64,000 nucleotides of DNA from NCBI GenBank assembly GCA_028023455.1, contig JAQFVV010000013.1, positions 5,708,001 to 5,772,000 of the forward strand, given 5' to 3'. This DNA is from Epiperipatus broadwayi (lineage: Eukaryota; Onychophora; Udeonychophora; Euonychophora; Peripatidae). The notes beneath the pieces are model-generated. The model made no database searches and was not told the DNA's origin. It saw only the letters and a list, made by a program, of their open reading frames with translations. A program made the translations under genes and the position numbers. Below, piece by piece: positions 43,900 through 54,720 of the stretch. Numbering within the stretch: position 1 is the stretch's first letter; the number at the start of each line of letters is the position of its first letter.

Positions 43900-44514
43900 T
43901 TGGTGGGGCTGATGAGAATCTACATCCACATATAAGATGTGCACTTTGTTTGAACTGAAAAGCTTGCTAATGGAATAATTAATCTGGAGTATACATGGAA
44001 ATTTGAAAATAGGCTACTTTAATATATTGGGTCCTTACCCCAGTTACTTTATTTGGTGCTCATACCTGAATATTTTGACCCCTAGTTGTGACTCCTGTCC
44101 ACTGTTATGCGTGCAACCGACATAATTGGGATGGCCTTTACTGTTTACTTATAGAGAATAGCAACGTAGGAATATACATATACCACCAAGTTGCACATCT
44201 GCAACACGCAAGCAATATGATGAATCACCATGACTGATTACATTTGCCTTTGAAATAATTAGCAAATATCTGTCTTGCCAACACAAGCATTGGAAAGCTA
44301 ATGCAATAACGAAATGAACTGATTTAATAAGATGTTAACTCTGGTCCAACAGATAGATTAATCAACATAGTTAATCATTATTTAGTAATGGCTACATGCA
44401 TTTCAAGGAATGTTAAGGTTAATTGCTAATTTTAAAATGCATGTTATACTATATCTCTACAGTTAGAATTACTTTTATATGTTAAGAAAATCTTCATAGA
44501 TGATACCTTACAAC
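43900..44514. other. Non-coding stretch
   Basis: It has a slightly higher GC content than the surrounding DNA but no ORF, tRNA-like motif or defined repeat. Confidence 0.4.
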
Positions 44515-44518
44515 ATAG

Positions 44519-45940
44519 TGTAACGTTTATTTATATACGTTACAAATATATTGGCATTTGGTAAAAGCTAAAAAAGTAAATTTACATTTTTTTTTGATTA
44601 GTATAATTTTTGTTAAAACGTGCAATGAAGGTTAAAATTGTCATTCTTATTTTTTTTTTATCTAATTGGAAAGAATAAATGACATACAGATTACTAATCC
44701 AGATAAATTAAAAGAATTCCAAAAGTATAAGCTAAAGAAAAATATTTTAGCTAATTAAAGATGGAAGAATAAGCTAAAAAAAAGAGAACTTGTAACTAAA
44801 TTTTAGAGAGAGTGTAAGTTATTATCTTATACGCTGATAAAAGACAAAAGAGTCAGAAGTTCCAAAAATGGGCGATATAAAAAGGGAGATGACAACTTCA
44901 TCTGGGTCTCTCTTTACTCTAGTTCGTCTCTGAAAGTTGGAGGTTTCCACGAGCATAACCTGTGGCAAGAAATATACTTCTACACAGGTTGCCCTTGCTG
45001 TCCAAGCGTCACCAAGCATGGAAACGGGACTTGTGAAGACCTTTTGCAATAAAAGGGTCACTACAACCGTGCCTTTTCTCCAGCTATAGACGGAACAATA
45101 ATGGAAGACGCCGCAGGAGAGACCAATGGAAATTCTCATGATCTGGGATCCCATAAACCTACATGAACTTACCGGTAAGTTAAGAGTAAATTTTCTGATA
45201 GTGACTTAAAAGTTTGCAAACAATTATTTATCTAAGCTTAGACTACCATCCTGATATAGACTTTTCTTTTCGTATTCAAGAGACTTTCTAATAAAGAAAT
45301 TTATACAAGATCTTGGGACATTATTAAATCGCTTTAATTGCTTAATCTCACTGTTTTTGTTAATCGATTCAGTATCTGGATTAGTGTGTGTGTACTTTCC
45401 TGTGTAGTTAATATATAATTTAACTTATAAATATTTTAGTTTGATGGAATAAAAGAGATTTTACTTTTATCAACCTTTTCATTGTGCGTTATTAATAATA
45501 GTTATTATTTTTTATTATTAAATTTATTTTTAGTGTAATAAGATTTAAACGTAAGTTACCTTTGCCAATATGTTTCAATACGCCCAGGACTAATAATCGT
45601 AAAAATCATTAATTCTCATTACGGTAGAATTACCGCCCTTTAAAAAAAAAATATAATAAAAATCTTTTTATTTTTTTTTGTTTACAACTTGCGAGAGGTG
45701 CTGGCGACATATTTCAGTGGATTCTTAGGAATCCTGGCGCCCATATGAAATAAAATTAAAAGTTGATTTTGTCAATAGCACAATTCTTAACAATTAATAG
45801 GCTGAAGTTGGTCAGGAAAAATAGCTGTGTTTTTAGAATAGAAATACAACTTTCTTTTTTCTTTTGATACAGCTTGATCAACTCACGCTCAAATATAAAT
45901 TTGAGGCGTATAGAGGCCTAGTAAAACGAAAAACGTTACA
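44519..45940 (+). repeat. 5' LTR
   Basis: It matches the 3' LTR along its length. From about 44750 to 45170 the differences are mostly one-base gaps, whereas the rest differs by few substitutions. It has a TATA box at 44874-44882 (GATATAAAA) and an AATAAA near 45291. The CTCTGAAAGTTGGAGGTTTC block corresponds to the open frame of the 3' LTR but is broken here by the gaps. Confidence 0.8.
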
Positions 45941-46678
45941 ATGGCGACCCAACTCGGGCTTCGATTTAACAACTACAACCTGAGATGAGTTGTAATGATA
46001 AAGAACATTACAATGATGACTCAAAGAAACTCACAGCCGGAAAATAAATTATGATTTTTTTGAAAAAAGAAAAAAATTATAAAAAAAAAAAAACTAACTA
46101 ATTAAACCCTGATTATTAAAATATGAAAGAAGATATTTTTTTAATATGACTTCCAGAAAGAAAAAATATATGTGTATATTTTTTATATATGTCTAAAAAC
46201 ACGCGTGGCTGATGTAGACGTAAGTCACAAGTATTTGACCGGGTGGCGGTTACTGAAGAGGGGAATAACAAGCCCCAGTCCTTATCCGCAGTATATGAAC
46301 ATAAGACCGTCTTTAAATGCCGTCAGACTATTTCTAGCAGAGATCCCAATAAAGGGGAAGGCGGATCAAGTTGGACCAAGTTGCCACGAGCCTGTAAGAC
46401 TCAGAACGATGAGCAACGCTCGTTTGTGCTCATAACTGGGCTTCTTATCATTAATATTACACTAAAGCGGATAGGACACAGATGAATGTTGAAATATTTT
46501 CCATTCCCGCCATGTTAGACCTAAAAGTGGGCGTTAAAGCCGGAACGTCGCTGTGAATGAGTCTACACAATATATCAGCACCTACTACAGAAAAAAAATA
46601 CGAATATGAATTTAAAAAACTTAAGAATAAAATTAGTGTAAACCCCTATTTTATTCTTATCTCCTGTACTGGTGGTAT
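45941..46678 (+). other. Internal region of the LTR element, non-coding
   Basis: The first 250 bp are A-rich. A less AT-rich block at about 46200-46440 contains CCGGGTGGCGGTTACTGAAG, GGGGAAGGCGGATCAAG and GCAACGCTCGTTTGTGC. The two overlapping frames of 80-87 codons there match no domain I know. This block might be a packaging or leader signal, which is a guess. No polypurine tract is seen before 46679. Confidence 0.5.
45942..45959 (+). promoter_or_regulatory. Putative tRNA primer-binding site
   Basis: TGGCGACCCAACTCGGGC begins one base after the 5' LTR. TGGCGACC is complementary to a tRNA ending GGTCGCCA, which fits some Arg tRNAs. The rest of the match cannot be tested from this sequence. 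Confidence 0.5.
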
Positions 46679-47042
46679 TGTAACGTTTATTTATATACGT
46701 TACAAATATATTGGCATTTGGTAAAAGCTAAAAAGTAAATTTAGATTTTTTTTTGATTAGTATAATTTTTGTTAAAACGTGCAATGAAAGTTAAAATTGT
46801 CATTCTTATATTTTTTTATCTAATTGGAAAGAATAAATGACATACAGATTACTAATCCAGATAAATAAAAAGAATTCAAAAGTATAAGCTAAAAGAAAAA
46901 TATTTTAGCTAATTAAAGATGGAAGAATAATGCTAAAAAAAGAGAACTTTGTAACTTAAATTTAAGAGAGAGTGTATAAGATTATTATCTTATATGCTGA
47001 TAAAAAGACAAAAGAGTGCCAGAAGTTCAAAAAATGGAGCGC

Positions 47043-47053
47043 GATATAAAAGG
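47043..47053 (+). promoter_or_regulatory. TATA box in the 3' LTR
   Basis: GATATAAAAGG is a good metazoan TATA box. The 5' LTR has the equivalent at 44874 with one extra A. Confidence 0.55.
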
Positions 47054-47466
47054 AGATGACAACTTCAATCTGGGTCATCTCTTTAACTTCTAGTTATGTC
47101 TCTGAAAGTTGGAGGTTTCCACGAGCATAACCTGTGGCAAGAAATATACTTCTACACAGGTATGCCCTTGCTGTACCAAGCTGTCACCAAGCATGGAAAC
47201 GGGACTGTGAAGACCGCTTTTGCAATAAAGGGTCACTACAACCGTGCCTTTTCTCCAGCTATAGAACGGAACAATAATGGAAGACGCCGGCAGGAGAGAC
47301 CAATGGAAATTCTCATGATCTGGGATCCCATAAACCTACATGAACTTACCGTAAGTTAAGAGTAAATTTTCCTGATAGTGACTTAAAAGTTTGCAAACAA
47401 GTATTTATCTAAGCTTAGACTACCATCCTGATATAGACTTTTCTTTTCGTATTCAAGAGACTTTCT

Positions 47467-47472
47467 AATAAA
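47467..47472 (+). terminator. Polyadenylation signal in the 3' LTR
   Basis: AATAAA lies about 420 bp after the TATA box, which would give an R region of roughly 400 bp. The 5' LTR has the same hexamer. Confidence 0.4.
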
Positions 47473-48124
47473 GAAATTTATACAACATCTTGGGACATTA
47501 TTAAATCGCTTTAATTGCTTAATCTCACTGTTTTTGTTAATCGATTCAGTATCTGGATTAGTGTGTGTGTACTTTCCTGTGTAGTTAATATGTAATTTAA
47601 CTTATAAATATTTTAGTTTGATAGAATAAAAGAGATTTTACTTTTATCAACCTTTTCATTGTGCGTTATTGATAATGGTTATTATTTTTTATTATTAAAT
47701 CTATTAGTAAATAAGATTTAAAAATTTAAGTTACCTTTGCCAATATGTTTCAATACTCCCAGGACTAATAATCGTAAAAATCATTAATTCTCATTACGGT
47801 AGAATTACCGCCCCTTAAAAAAAAAAAAATATAATAAAAATCTTTTTATTTTTTTTTGCTTTTACAACTTGCGAGAGGTGCTGGCGACATATTTCAGCGG
47901 ATTCTTAGGAATCCTGGCGCCCATATGAAATAAAATTAAAAGTTGATTTTGTCAATAGCACAATTCTTAACAATTAATAGGCTGAAGTTGATCAGGAAAA
48001 ATAGCTGTGTTTTTAGAATAGAAATACAACTTTCTTTTTTCTTTTGATACAGCTTGATCAACTCACGCTCAAATATAAATTTGAGGCGTATAAGGGCCTA
48101 GTAATAAGGAAAACGTTACAATAG

Positions 48125-49584
48125 GGTTAATCTATAACCAGAATAATTACTTATTATGGAATGAATTGAACTTCATATCATGTATTAATACAAACATTCT
48201 AACGATTGCAGGATTATTAAATATTATAACCAAGCAATATAATTTCACAATAGTGAGTAGGATTTGAATAAATAAACATTATTCTGTAATTATTAGGTCA
48301 AATATAGAATTAGTAATATCTTCCACCCTAAACTTAAAATATTTAATACACTTGCTATTTTGAGTGGCATTTGGCACATTATAACATGAATCTGTAAGAA
48401 AATTTTAATAACTAGAAACTTATAAAGACAGTAATAGACACCACCACTAGCATGAAAGTAAAGATTAATTACAGTTTAATAGGATGACCATAAGTTCACA
48501 ATTTCAAAGTTTAAACAAAATTAAAGGTTTTACAGAAATGAAAATTTAATTTGAACATTTACTCTGGTTTATAGAATAGTTATAGCTCTAGACTTGGATG
48601 CTCTAAAGTTCATTTTAGGGCTCTTTGTGGTGACAATAGAAATTTTATCTTTGATTAATCTGTGGAAGCATGTCAGTTAGTTTCATCAATTCTTGGCTAT
48701 GGGAAAGTAGCAACCAACAGGCAGCTTATCTATGTGGGTGACATTAGTGTGGCAGGTACTTTACAGGACTTCTTCCATCATTGTAGTGGCTGGATGTTTT
48801 CAGCATGCAGGATGGAGACAGAGATCACCATTCCCACACTTGGAGAACTGCAACTCCTACCTTTCCTACTCAAACATTTTACAGATCAAACTTGCGTGGA
48901 TTTTGTTAGACAATATTTACAAAATTTTTAGTTCTTTTATAGAAAAGGTGAGCTATATATATGTACCTTCAATTAACTTACACATTTTAAGGATAAATTT
49001 GCCTTACAGCAAAATAAGCTATTAGCATACCATGCCATGTGATTTTAGAAATAAAATAATCCCTGTTTTTTTGTTTAATTTTCAGCAGGATGTTAACAAG
49101 AATCTACTCTTTGGTTTTACAAGGTTTTAGGAAGATGTACTATGGCAATTCATCCTTTATCTTACTATTCAATCTATTTATACATTCTAAAATAATTTTA
49201 TTAAAATCTATCCTTTTACTTTTTGAATTTGATAAGCATTTTTTTCTTTTAAAACGTGATTTTAGTAAAAAATTTACATAGTTGATTAAGTGTTTATTTT
49301 TTACATGGAATATTCTTTAACAAATAACTTCTTTTAATACAATGCTATCGCCAACCAGATTTGAATCGCATTATCTCTTTTATAAAAACTATTTTAGAAA
49401 TCACTATAACAAATCACAAAATACTGAAATATGTCCTATATATATATATATATCATAGTGGTATGTATGATTCACCCATATATATGCAATTTTAACATTT
49501 TTAGTTATTAAATTGTTAATTATAAATTAAATTTACAAAACTGTTACTTCAATCTAGACAATAACTAGATAGCTGATGTTAATA
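48125..49584. other. Non-coding stretch
   Basis: A less AT-rich patch at about 48590-48930 has overlapping frames of 89 and 97 codons, but neither shows a domain and they occupy different frames of the same DNA. An (AT)n run lies at 49438-49454. No gene is called. Confidence 0.4.
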
Positions 49585-49795
49585 TATACATGTGATCATA
49601 TAGACACCTCAATAGATGTTTCTTGGGGCAGTTTTGAGGTTTGAACTTGGGTAGAGACTTGCATGTGACCTAGAGTCTATTCCTGGTGGTAATACTGGTG
49701 AAACAAATGTGGCATGGCAAATATTCCATTTTAATATATAAAATTTGCAATTTTATGTGAGTTTTTTGTTGACAAACAATTGTTTCCAATGTTTC
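49585..49795 (+). mobile_element. SINE-like repeat (family B), copy 1
   Basis: It shares about 200 bp with 56180-56390 in the same orientation: ACCTCAATAGA(T/C)GTTTCTTGG, GAGGTTTGAACTTGGGTA, GACTTGCATGTGA, CTATTCCTG, GGCAAATATTCCATT and GACAAACAATTGTTTCCAA. GGTTTGAACTTGG is a B-box-like sequence, so RNA polymerase III origin is possible. The A box is not clear. Confidence 0.6.
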
Positions 49796-52207
49796 ATATT
49801 GTTTCCAACATTTCATATTGTTAATCACAGAGCAGTTAACCTAGTCCTGCACGATTCCAACCTCTAAGTTGCCAAAGAAAAGGAGCAAGGCATAGCTTAT
49901 ATTTTCCAACCTATAAGGCCCAAAGAAGCAAAGTATAGTTTTATATTTTCCAGACACTCCAAGGGAGCAGGACTTTGCAAAGATGTTTGCATTATCTTTA
50001 TCATGAGTTGTAGTAACTTATAGTGTCTCAATTGAGATAGTCTTCTTGGTGTTTGTGGTGCATTGTGTACTTATAGATCAATGGCTGAATTATTTACCTA
50101 TCTCAAAATTGCAGGTTTCTATTTATTCTGTTAACTGTCAGATGTGTAAAAAAATTTATGAGTGCATAGTTTGAGATATGAACTTTGTTTTGATTATTAT
50201 GTAAAATATTGTTAGATAGGTTGTTTCATTTCTATTTTTTTTTCCTCAGAGGGGGGAATGTAGCCATCTAGGTTACATGGCATATAACAACATAGTTACA
50301 TGTGCATGCACACACACACACATATATATATATATATAAAGTAAAGGAAACGTAGAAATAAACATAAATTTTTGTATATATTTTTCTACATTCACTGGGA
50401 ATTATAAAAACAATTTTATTATGAAATAAATATTTTAAAAAAGGTCTAAATTAATTAATGTTGAATTCTGATTTTGAATTTAAAAACAAGCATGTCTACT
50501 GATAATTGTAAAAATATTTATCTTTGAAAATCTTTTAATTAACTTTAACTTCCTTGTCCGGTTAAAAACTATCACAGCTTCAAGTTGCTCAAATTCCGTC
50601 ATTTTTAACGCTATGGTAAATAATTTATGGTCATTTTAAAACTTTAAAAAAGTACCATAAGATGCTGCCCTCTTGAATTATTTTACAAGTAGAAAATCAA
50701 TAATATTCAAATTTTAGTTTTAACAATAGAAGGCAGTCCTTGCTTCGCATTGATTGGTTGTTGACCATATTGGCAAAAGAAGACCACTTATCAATAATTT
50801 TTACTGCTCCAACTTTTTTGTTTCATTTTGAAAATGATAAACGAGAATATTGTAGACTATTTTAAAAGTATTTTTTGACATATTATAATAGAAAAAACAG
50901 GAAGATTTTAGTAAAAAATTGTATACTTTTACAGGAACATAAATTGAAAAAGAAATCAGCACTAACAATAATTTTTATACCTGTCAACAGTTTACATTGT
51001 TCCAAGCTCTTTATTTGATTTTCAAATAAAAATTAATGTTTTAGAATATTTTGCTGGCATTTATTTACATATTATAATGTATTTTGGTAAAATATGCTGA
51101 GAATATAAATTATTTTAGGAAACTAATAAGATTTTAGGAAAAATTATTTATTTTTACACAACGTAAAATTGAGAAAGAAATCAGTGATGTCGACAACACT
51201 TTTTAATTTGTTGGGAACATTTTTTTTTTTCAGATTCTCTGCTTTCGAATATTTTTATAATTATAAATAAAAAATTATTTTTGAAAAACTTTCGTTCACT
51301 TTCATAACCTGACAAATTTTTAATATACTTTTTACCAACGAAACTAAAATGAATATAATATTAAAGGATGAATATCTATTTTACTGCTGATTTTGTAATT
51401 GACCAATCAGAAGGTTAGAGTTTTACCTCACTTGGATAATAAAATTAAGTGCAACCGAAAGGGTTAATGCCTGTATACATTATCTATATAAAAATTTCTA
51501 TTATCTATTTTGAAATCTTTTTAATTAATTAAACTGATAAAATTTCCAAAATGTAGCTTTTAATTAAAAGTGCTTTTGGAGGGATTAAAATTGTGTTTAA
51601 TCAAGACAGATCGAAAATTTATCCAAGAATAAAAAGGATTAGACAGATTGAAAATAGTCTGTAATGGGTTTTTATAATCTCAGATGACTTATAAAAAAAA
51701 CTGACAAAAATATCAGTTCAGTCTTTTAACTTTTTGAGGAGCAGTTGGCTAGAAGTTTTGCTGTAGTTTTCAGTATTGCTAAAGTTGGTTTTCCAGAATT
51801 AGAGAATGAACATAAAGTAATTGAAGGCAGGACAGTAGATCCAGGAGCTGCTACTATTTTTTTTCGTGGCAGTTTTGATTTACATGAAGCTGGGTCACCT
51901 CTGAATCATTAACCTGAATGAATGAGAACAAAATAGCTTGCTGGCCTATTCTAAGTGGAATTAACTGCAGAACAACCTTTACCTGGACTATACTGATCTC
52001 AATGCTAAGCCAATACCAGCTTTCCCAATAGAGGGCATGAGTGGATGAAGAATTATACATATGCTATTTCAATTGTATATAGGGAGGCACAGATAATTAT
52101 ATATAAAGTGAGTTGTATTTTTTTAATATTCCTTAAAAAGACATTTTAACCTATAACGTAAAACAAAACAAGTAAATAATTTGCTTGAGTCAAATATCTA
52201 AAAGAAA
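49796..52207. other. Non-coding stretch with (CA)n(TA)n microsatellite
   Basis: At about 49880-49960 a 50-bp block with GCATAGCTTATATTTTCC recurs once as GTATAGTTTTATATTTTCC. The (CA)n(TA)n run lies at 50302-50337. From about 50550 to 51480 long AT-rich tracts follow with no gene. The stretch 51690-52080 has no coding signal either. Confidence 0.4.
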
Positions 52208-52679
52208 GATGATTTGGTACTCATCTTATAGCTAAAGACGCTGTTCTATGGTGCCGTTTTCGCGCTATAAGTAATAAAAATGCTGTTTCCGCGGCCGACA
52301 CGTTCAAATCCGCGTTTTCTATAATACAACTTTTTTGTTGTGCTACAGAATGCAGGCCGCTATGTCGCGTCGCAGTACAGCATGTATGTTGCATGGAAGC
52401 AAATATATTTCCCAAATTCGCACAGTTTATAAAACAATTACGACTTGATGAAAGAGTGTGTATTTGAATTGTATGGCAATATAGTTTTCTTTTTCTTTTT
52501 TGTAATTTTAAAGGATTAAAATGTTCAGATTTTATAAAGTAATAATTCTAAGACTTTCTAAAACATACTGTATTTAAGTTTTAATTGGGAAAATGTTAAA
52601 GATCTATGTTTTTAGTGAGTTGCAATTTGGTAGCGCGTCAAGTAACATACTATTCGTAACATTCCAAGAAATAAACAAT

Positions 52680-53569
52680 ATGGCGCAGGAAATCACACAT
52701 GTTAGATTTGCTGATTTACCAACAACAGAATCTAATGCTGTGTCCTAATTGCAAGCAATGAATGTGCTTCCACATTCGAAAAAATGTGATTGTGGATTTG
52801 ACATGAAGATATTTTTTTATAAAGGAGTGGCTCAATTTCGCTGTCTGTTGCATTCATGCAGACAAACATGTTCCATTCGAAAGCATACTTGGTTCGACGG
52901 CTCCAGAATTCCGTTTGTTCAAGCTTTACGACTTATATATTACTGGATCCACGAACAACTGACTATTCAAGCCATTCAGACAGAACTGAGTATCAAACGA
53001 TGTGCCATTTGACATTGGACAAACGGCCTGCGGGAGCTGTGTGCTGAGTCTGTCAGCGCAAGCCTGCTGTCAAATTGGCAGGCCTGGTCTGACGGTTGAA
53101 GTTAATAAAACTGTTTGGTAGGAGAAAAAATCATCAGGGAAGAATACTACCTCAACAGTGGATCTTGGGAGGTGTATGCCGCGAGACACATGAATGTTTT
53201 CTGAAATGTATTCCTTGCCGATCTGCAGCAACACTTTTAAATGCGCTAAAAGACAACATCAAGGTTGGATTGACTATTTTTTCAGACTGTTGGAAAGGTT
53301 ATAAGACTGCAGATCTTGAGGCGTCAGGGTTCCATCATATGACAGTTAATTACACCTACAATTTTGTGGACCCATCCTCAGGCGCTCACACTCAGATGAT
53401 CGAACGACTTTGGGGACTTTTAAAATGGAAAAATAAGAAAGAACGTGGAACTCACCGGCAAGTTCTATCCAACTATCTTTCACATTTTATATCGCGACAT
53501 CTACACAAGGATGAAGATGTTTACTTGGCCATACTTTCAGAGATGTCTTTGACACACCACTCCCATTAA
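52680..53569 (+). pseudogene. Merlin transposase, IS1595/ISXO2-like DDE, inactivated
   Basis: The ATG at 52680 opens with FADLPTTESNAV. In-frame stops fall at 52746 and 53010. A zinc-ribbon follows (KCDCGF at about 52788, then FRCLLHSC), then RKHTWFDGSRIPF and a helical segment ending in NGLRELC. The frame shifts at least twice, near 53075 and near 53112. The first catalytic block, normally VEVDE, reads VEVNK at 53095-53109, so both acidic residues were lost by G-to-A changes. The later part is open (53096-53569): FGRRKNHQGR, GGVCRETHECF, IFSDCWKGYK (second Asp, about 53285), FVDPSSGAHTQMIERLW (final Glu, about 53402) and a C-terminal helix. The protein would have bound the inverted ends and moved the element by cut and paste. 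Roughly 295 codons, normal for Merlin. Confidence 0.88.
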
Positions 53570-54359
53570 GTTACTTTAAATATTTTTAAGAGTTGTTGTT
53601 TATTATTATTTTTTTATTATTTACAAATGTTAAAGTTTTTAAATTTTTATATTAAAAAATGAGGAATATACGAGTGTATTTAGAAAATATTAAATTTTTG
53701 TTGTTGTATTTATTATTTCTTTTTAAATATGCTGAGGTTTAATTTTTATAGTTGTTATTGTGTAAAAACTTCAAAAGTTATCAATTTGTTATTAAAAACT
53801 CATTATTTTATTGTTATTTATAGTTTAAAAAAGAAAGTGTAACAAGTTTTAATTTTTGTTATCATTATTTTTGAAATAAATAAAAAAGCGGGGAACACAA
53901 AACAACAATAATAAAATGTAACATCTTTAAGAAAAGTACAATTATAAACTCTTTTTTTAACTTTCATAAAAAGGATATATTATAAACATTGTGAATAAAT
54001 AAATGAAGACATTTTATATATATATGTGTTTGTTGTTGTTTAAAAAAGTTTTACTTTATTTATTTTCTCAGAATACTATTATACTTTGTTGAATATAGTT
54101 TACGATTATTGTTATCATTTATTTTAGAGATGTTACTAAAAAAAAGTATGATTTAAATATTTTTTATTTTAACATTACAAACAACAGAACACTAACCCTA
54201 AACCTAACACTAACAACTGTTACTTTTTATTTGAAATAAAAAATAGCCGTAATATATGTTTATCTGTTAATAAAAAAAAAAGTAAAACGAAGACTAAGAA
54301 AATAAAAAATAGACTAAGAAATTTTAATTTTTATTACGATTATTATTTTTTAAACAACA

Positions 54360-54470
54360 ACAACAACAAAAAAAAGTCGTAACACAAGTAAAAAAATATA
54401 CGATAGAAAATTGATAAAAAAAAGCCATAACACAAGTAAAAAAATATATGATAGAAAATTTATTTTTCTA
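54360..54470. repeat. 48-bp tandem repeat inside the Merlin right arm
   Basis: CGTAACACAAGTAAAAAAAT and GATAGAAAATT recur 48 bp later as CATAACACAAGTAAAAAAAT and GATAGAAAATT. Two copies with few differences. Confidence 0.6.
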
Positions 54471-54720
54471 ATAAATAGACGTATCAAATAGTAATTTGTT
54501 TATTTTATTTTACATTTATTATTATCATTTAAATTGTATACGTTAATAAAAAATAATATTTAAAAAAGATGATTTTGTTTTGTTTTTATTTTCACATTAC
54601 AAAAAAGCACAGAAAAATTCTTAAAATCAACGGCCCGTGAATGTTCATATTTTATAGTTTTAGCGTGAAAACGACACCATCCAACGGCATCTTTATCTAT
54701 AAGACAAGCACCGATGATTT

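Larger units (their letters stand above)
44519..48120 (+). mobile_element. Non-autonomous LTR retrotransposon with 1.4-kb LTRs and no gag-pol
   Basis: Two direct repeats of 1422 and 1442 bp enclose only 738 bp. Each repeat starts TGTAACGTTT and ends AAACGTTACA, giving the TG...CA ends and short inverted tips of LTRs. The whole is flanked by the 4-bp repeat ATAG (44515-44518 and 48121-48124), a size common for Ty3/gypsy-type integrases. One base after the 5' LTR, TGGCGACCCAACTCGGGC starts with TGG as a tRNA primer site should. The interior encodes nothing like gag, protease, RT or integrase, so the element must be moved by proteins from another copy. No clear polypurine tract precedes the 3' LTR, which is a weak point. 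It belongs with LARD/TRIM-like elements. Confidence 0.8.
46679..48120 (+). repeat. 3' LTR
   Basis: It has TATA box GATATAAAAGG at 47043-47053, a likely start about 30 bp later, an open frame of 87 codons from 47096 ending TGA-free into the donor-like ACCGTAAGTTAAG at 47346-47358, and AATAAA at 47467-47472. These make a U3-R-U5 layout with the cap site near 47075. The frame is interrupted in the 5' LTR, so coding is doubtful. Confidence 0.75.
52216..54712 (+). mobile_element. Full-length Merlin DNA transposon (2497 bp)
   Basis: The ends form inverted repeats of about 80 bp: the left starts GGTACTCATCTTATAGCTAA and the right, read in reverse, GGTGCTTGTCTTATAGATAA. Matching continues through GGTG(C/T)CGTTTTC(G/A)CGCTA. 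An exact 8-bp target duplication, GATGATTT, flanks it at 52208-52215 and 54713-54720. It contains the remains of an IS1595/ISXO2-type transposase (52680-53569) followed by about 1 kb of AT-rich DNA. End sequence, duplication length and transposase family all agree on Merlin. The clean duplication suggests a moderately recent insertion, but the gene is dead. Confidence 0.9.

Noticed and set aside
44822-45154. 110-codon minus-strand frame
   Set aside because: It is antisense to the LTR and is not kept in the other LTR copy, so it is a chance frame.
48662-49025. Frames of 89 and 97 codons with balanced composition
   Set aside because: They overlap in different frames and neither resembles a known domain. 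Noted as a less AT-rich patch only.
49350-49440. tRNA-like sequence on the minus strand (GCGATTCAAATCTGG)
   Set aside because: A B-box-like string occurs but no A box at the right distance and no stems.
54189-54222. CACTAACCCTAAACCTAACACTAAC, telomere-like
   Set aside because: Only a few imperfect units, inside the Merlin element's A-rich arm; not an interstitial telomere array.
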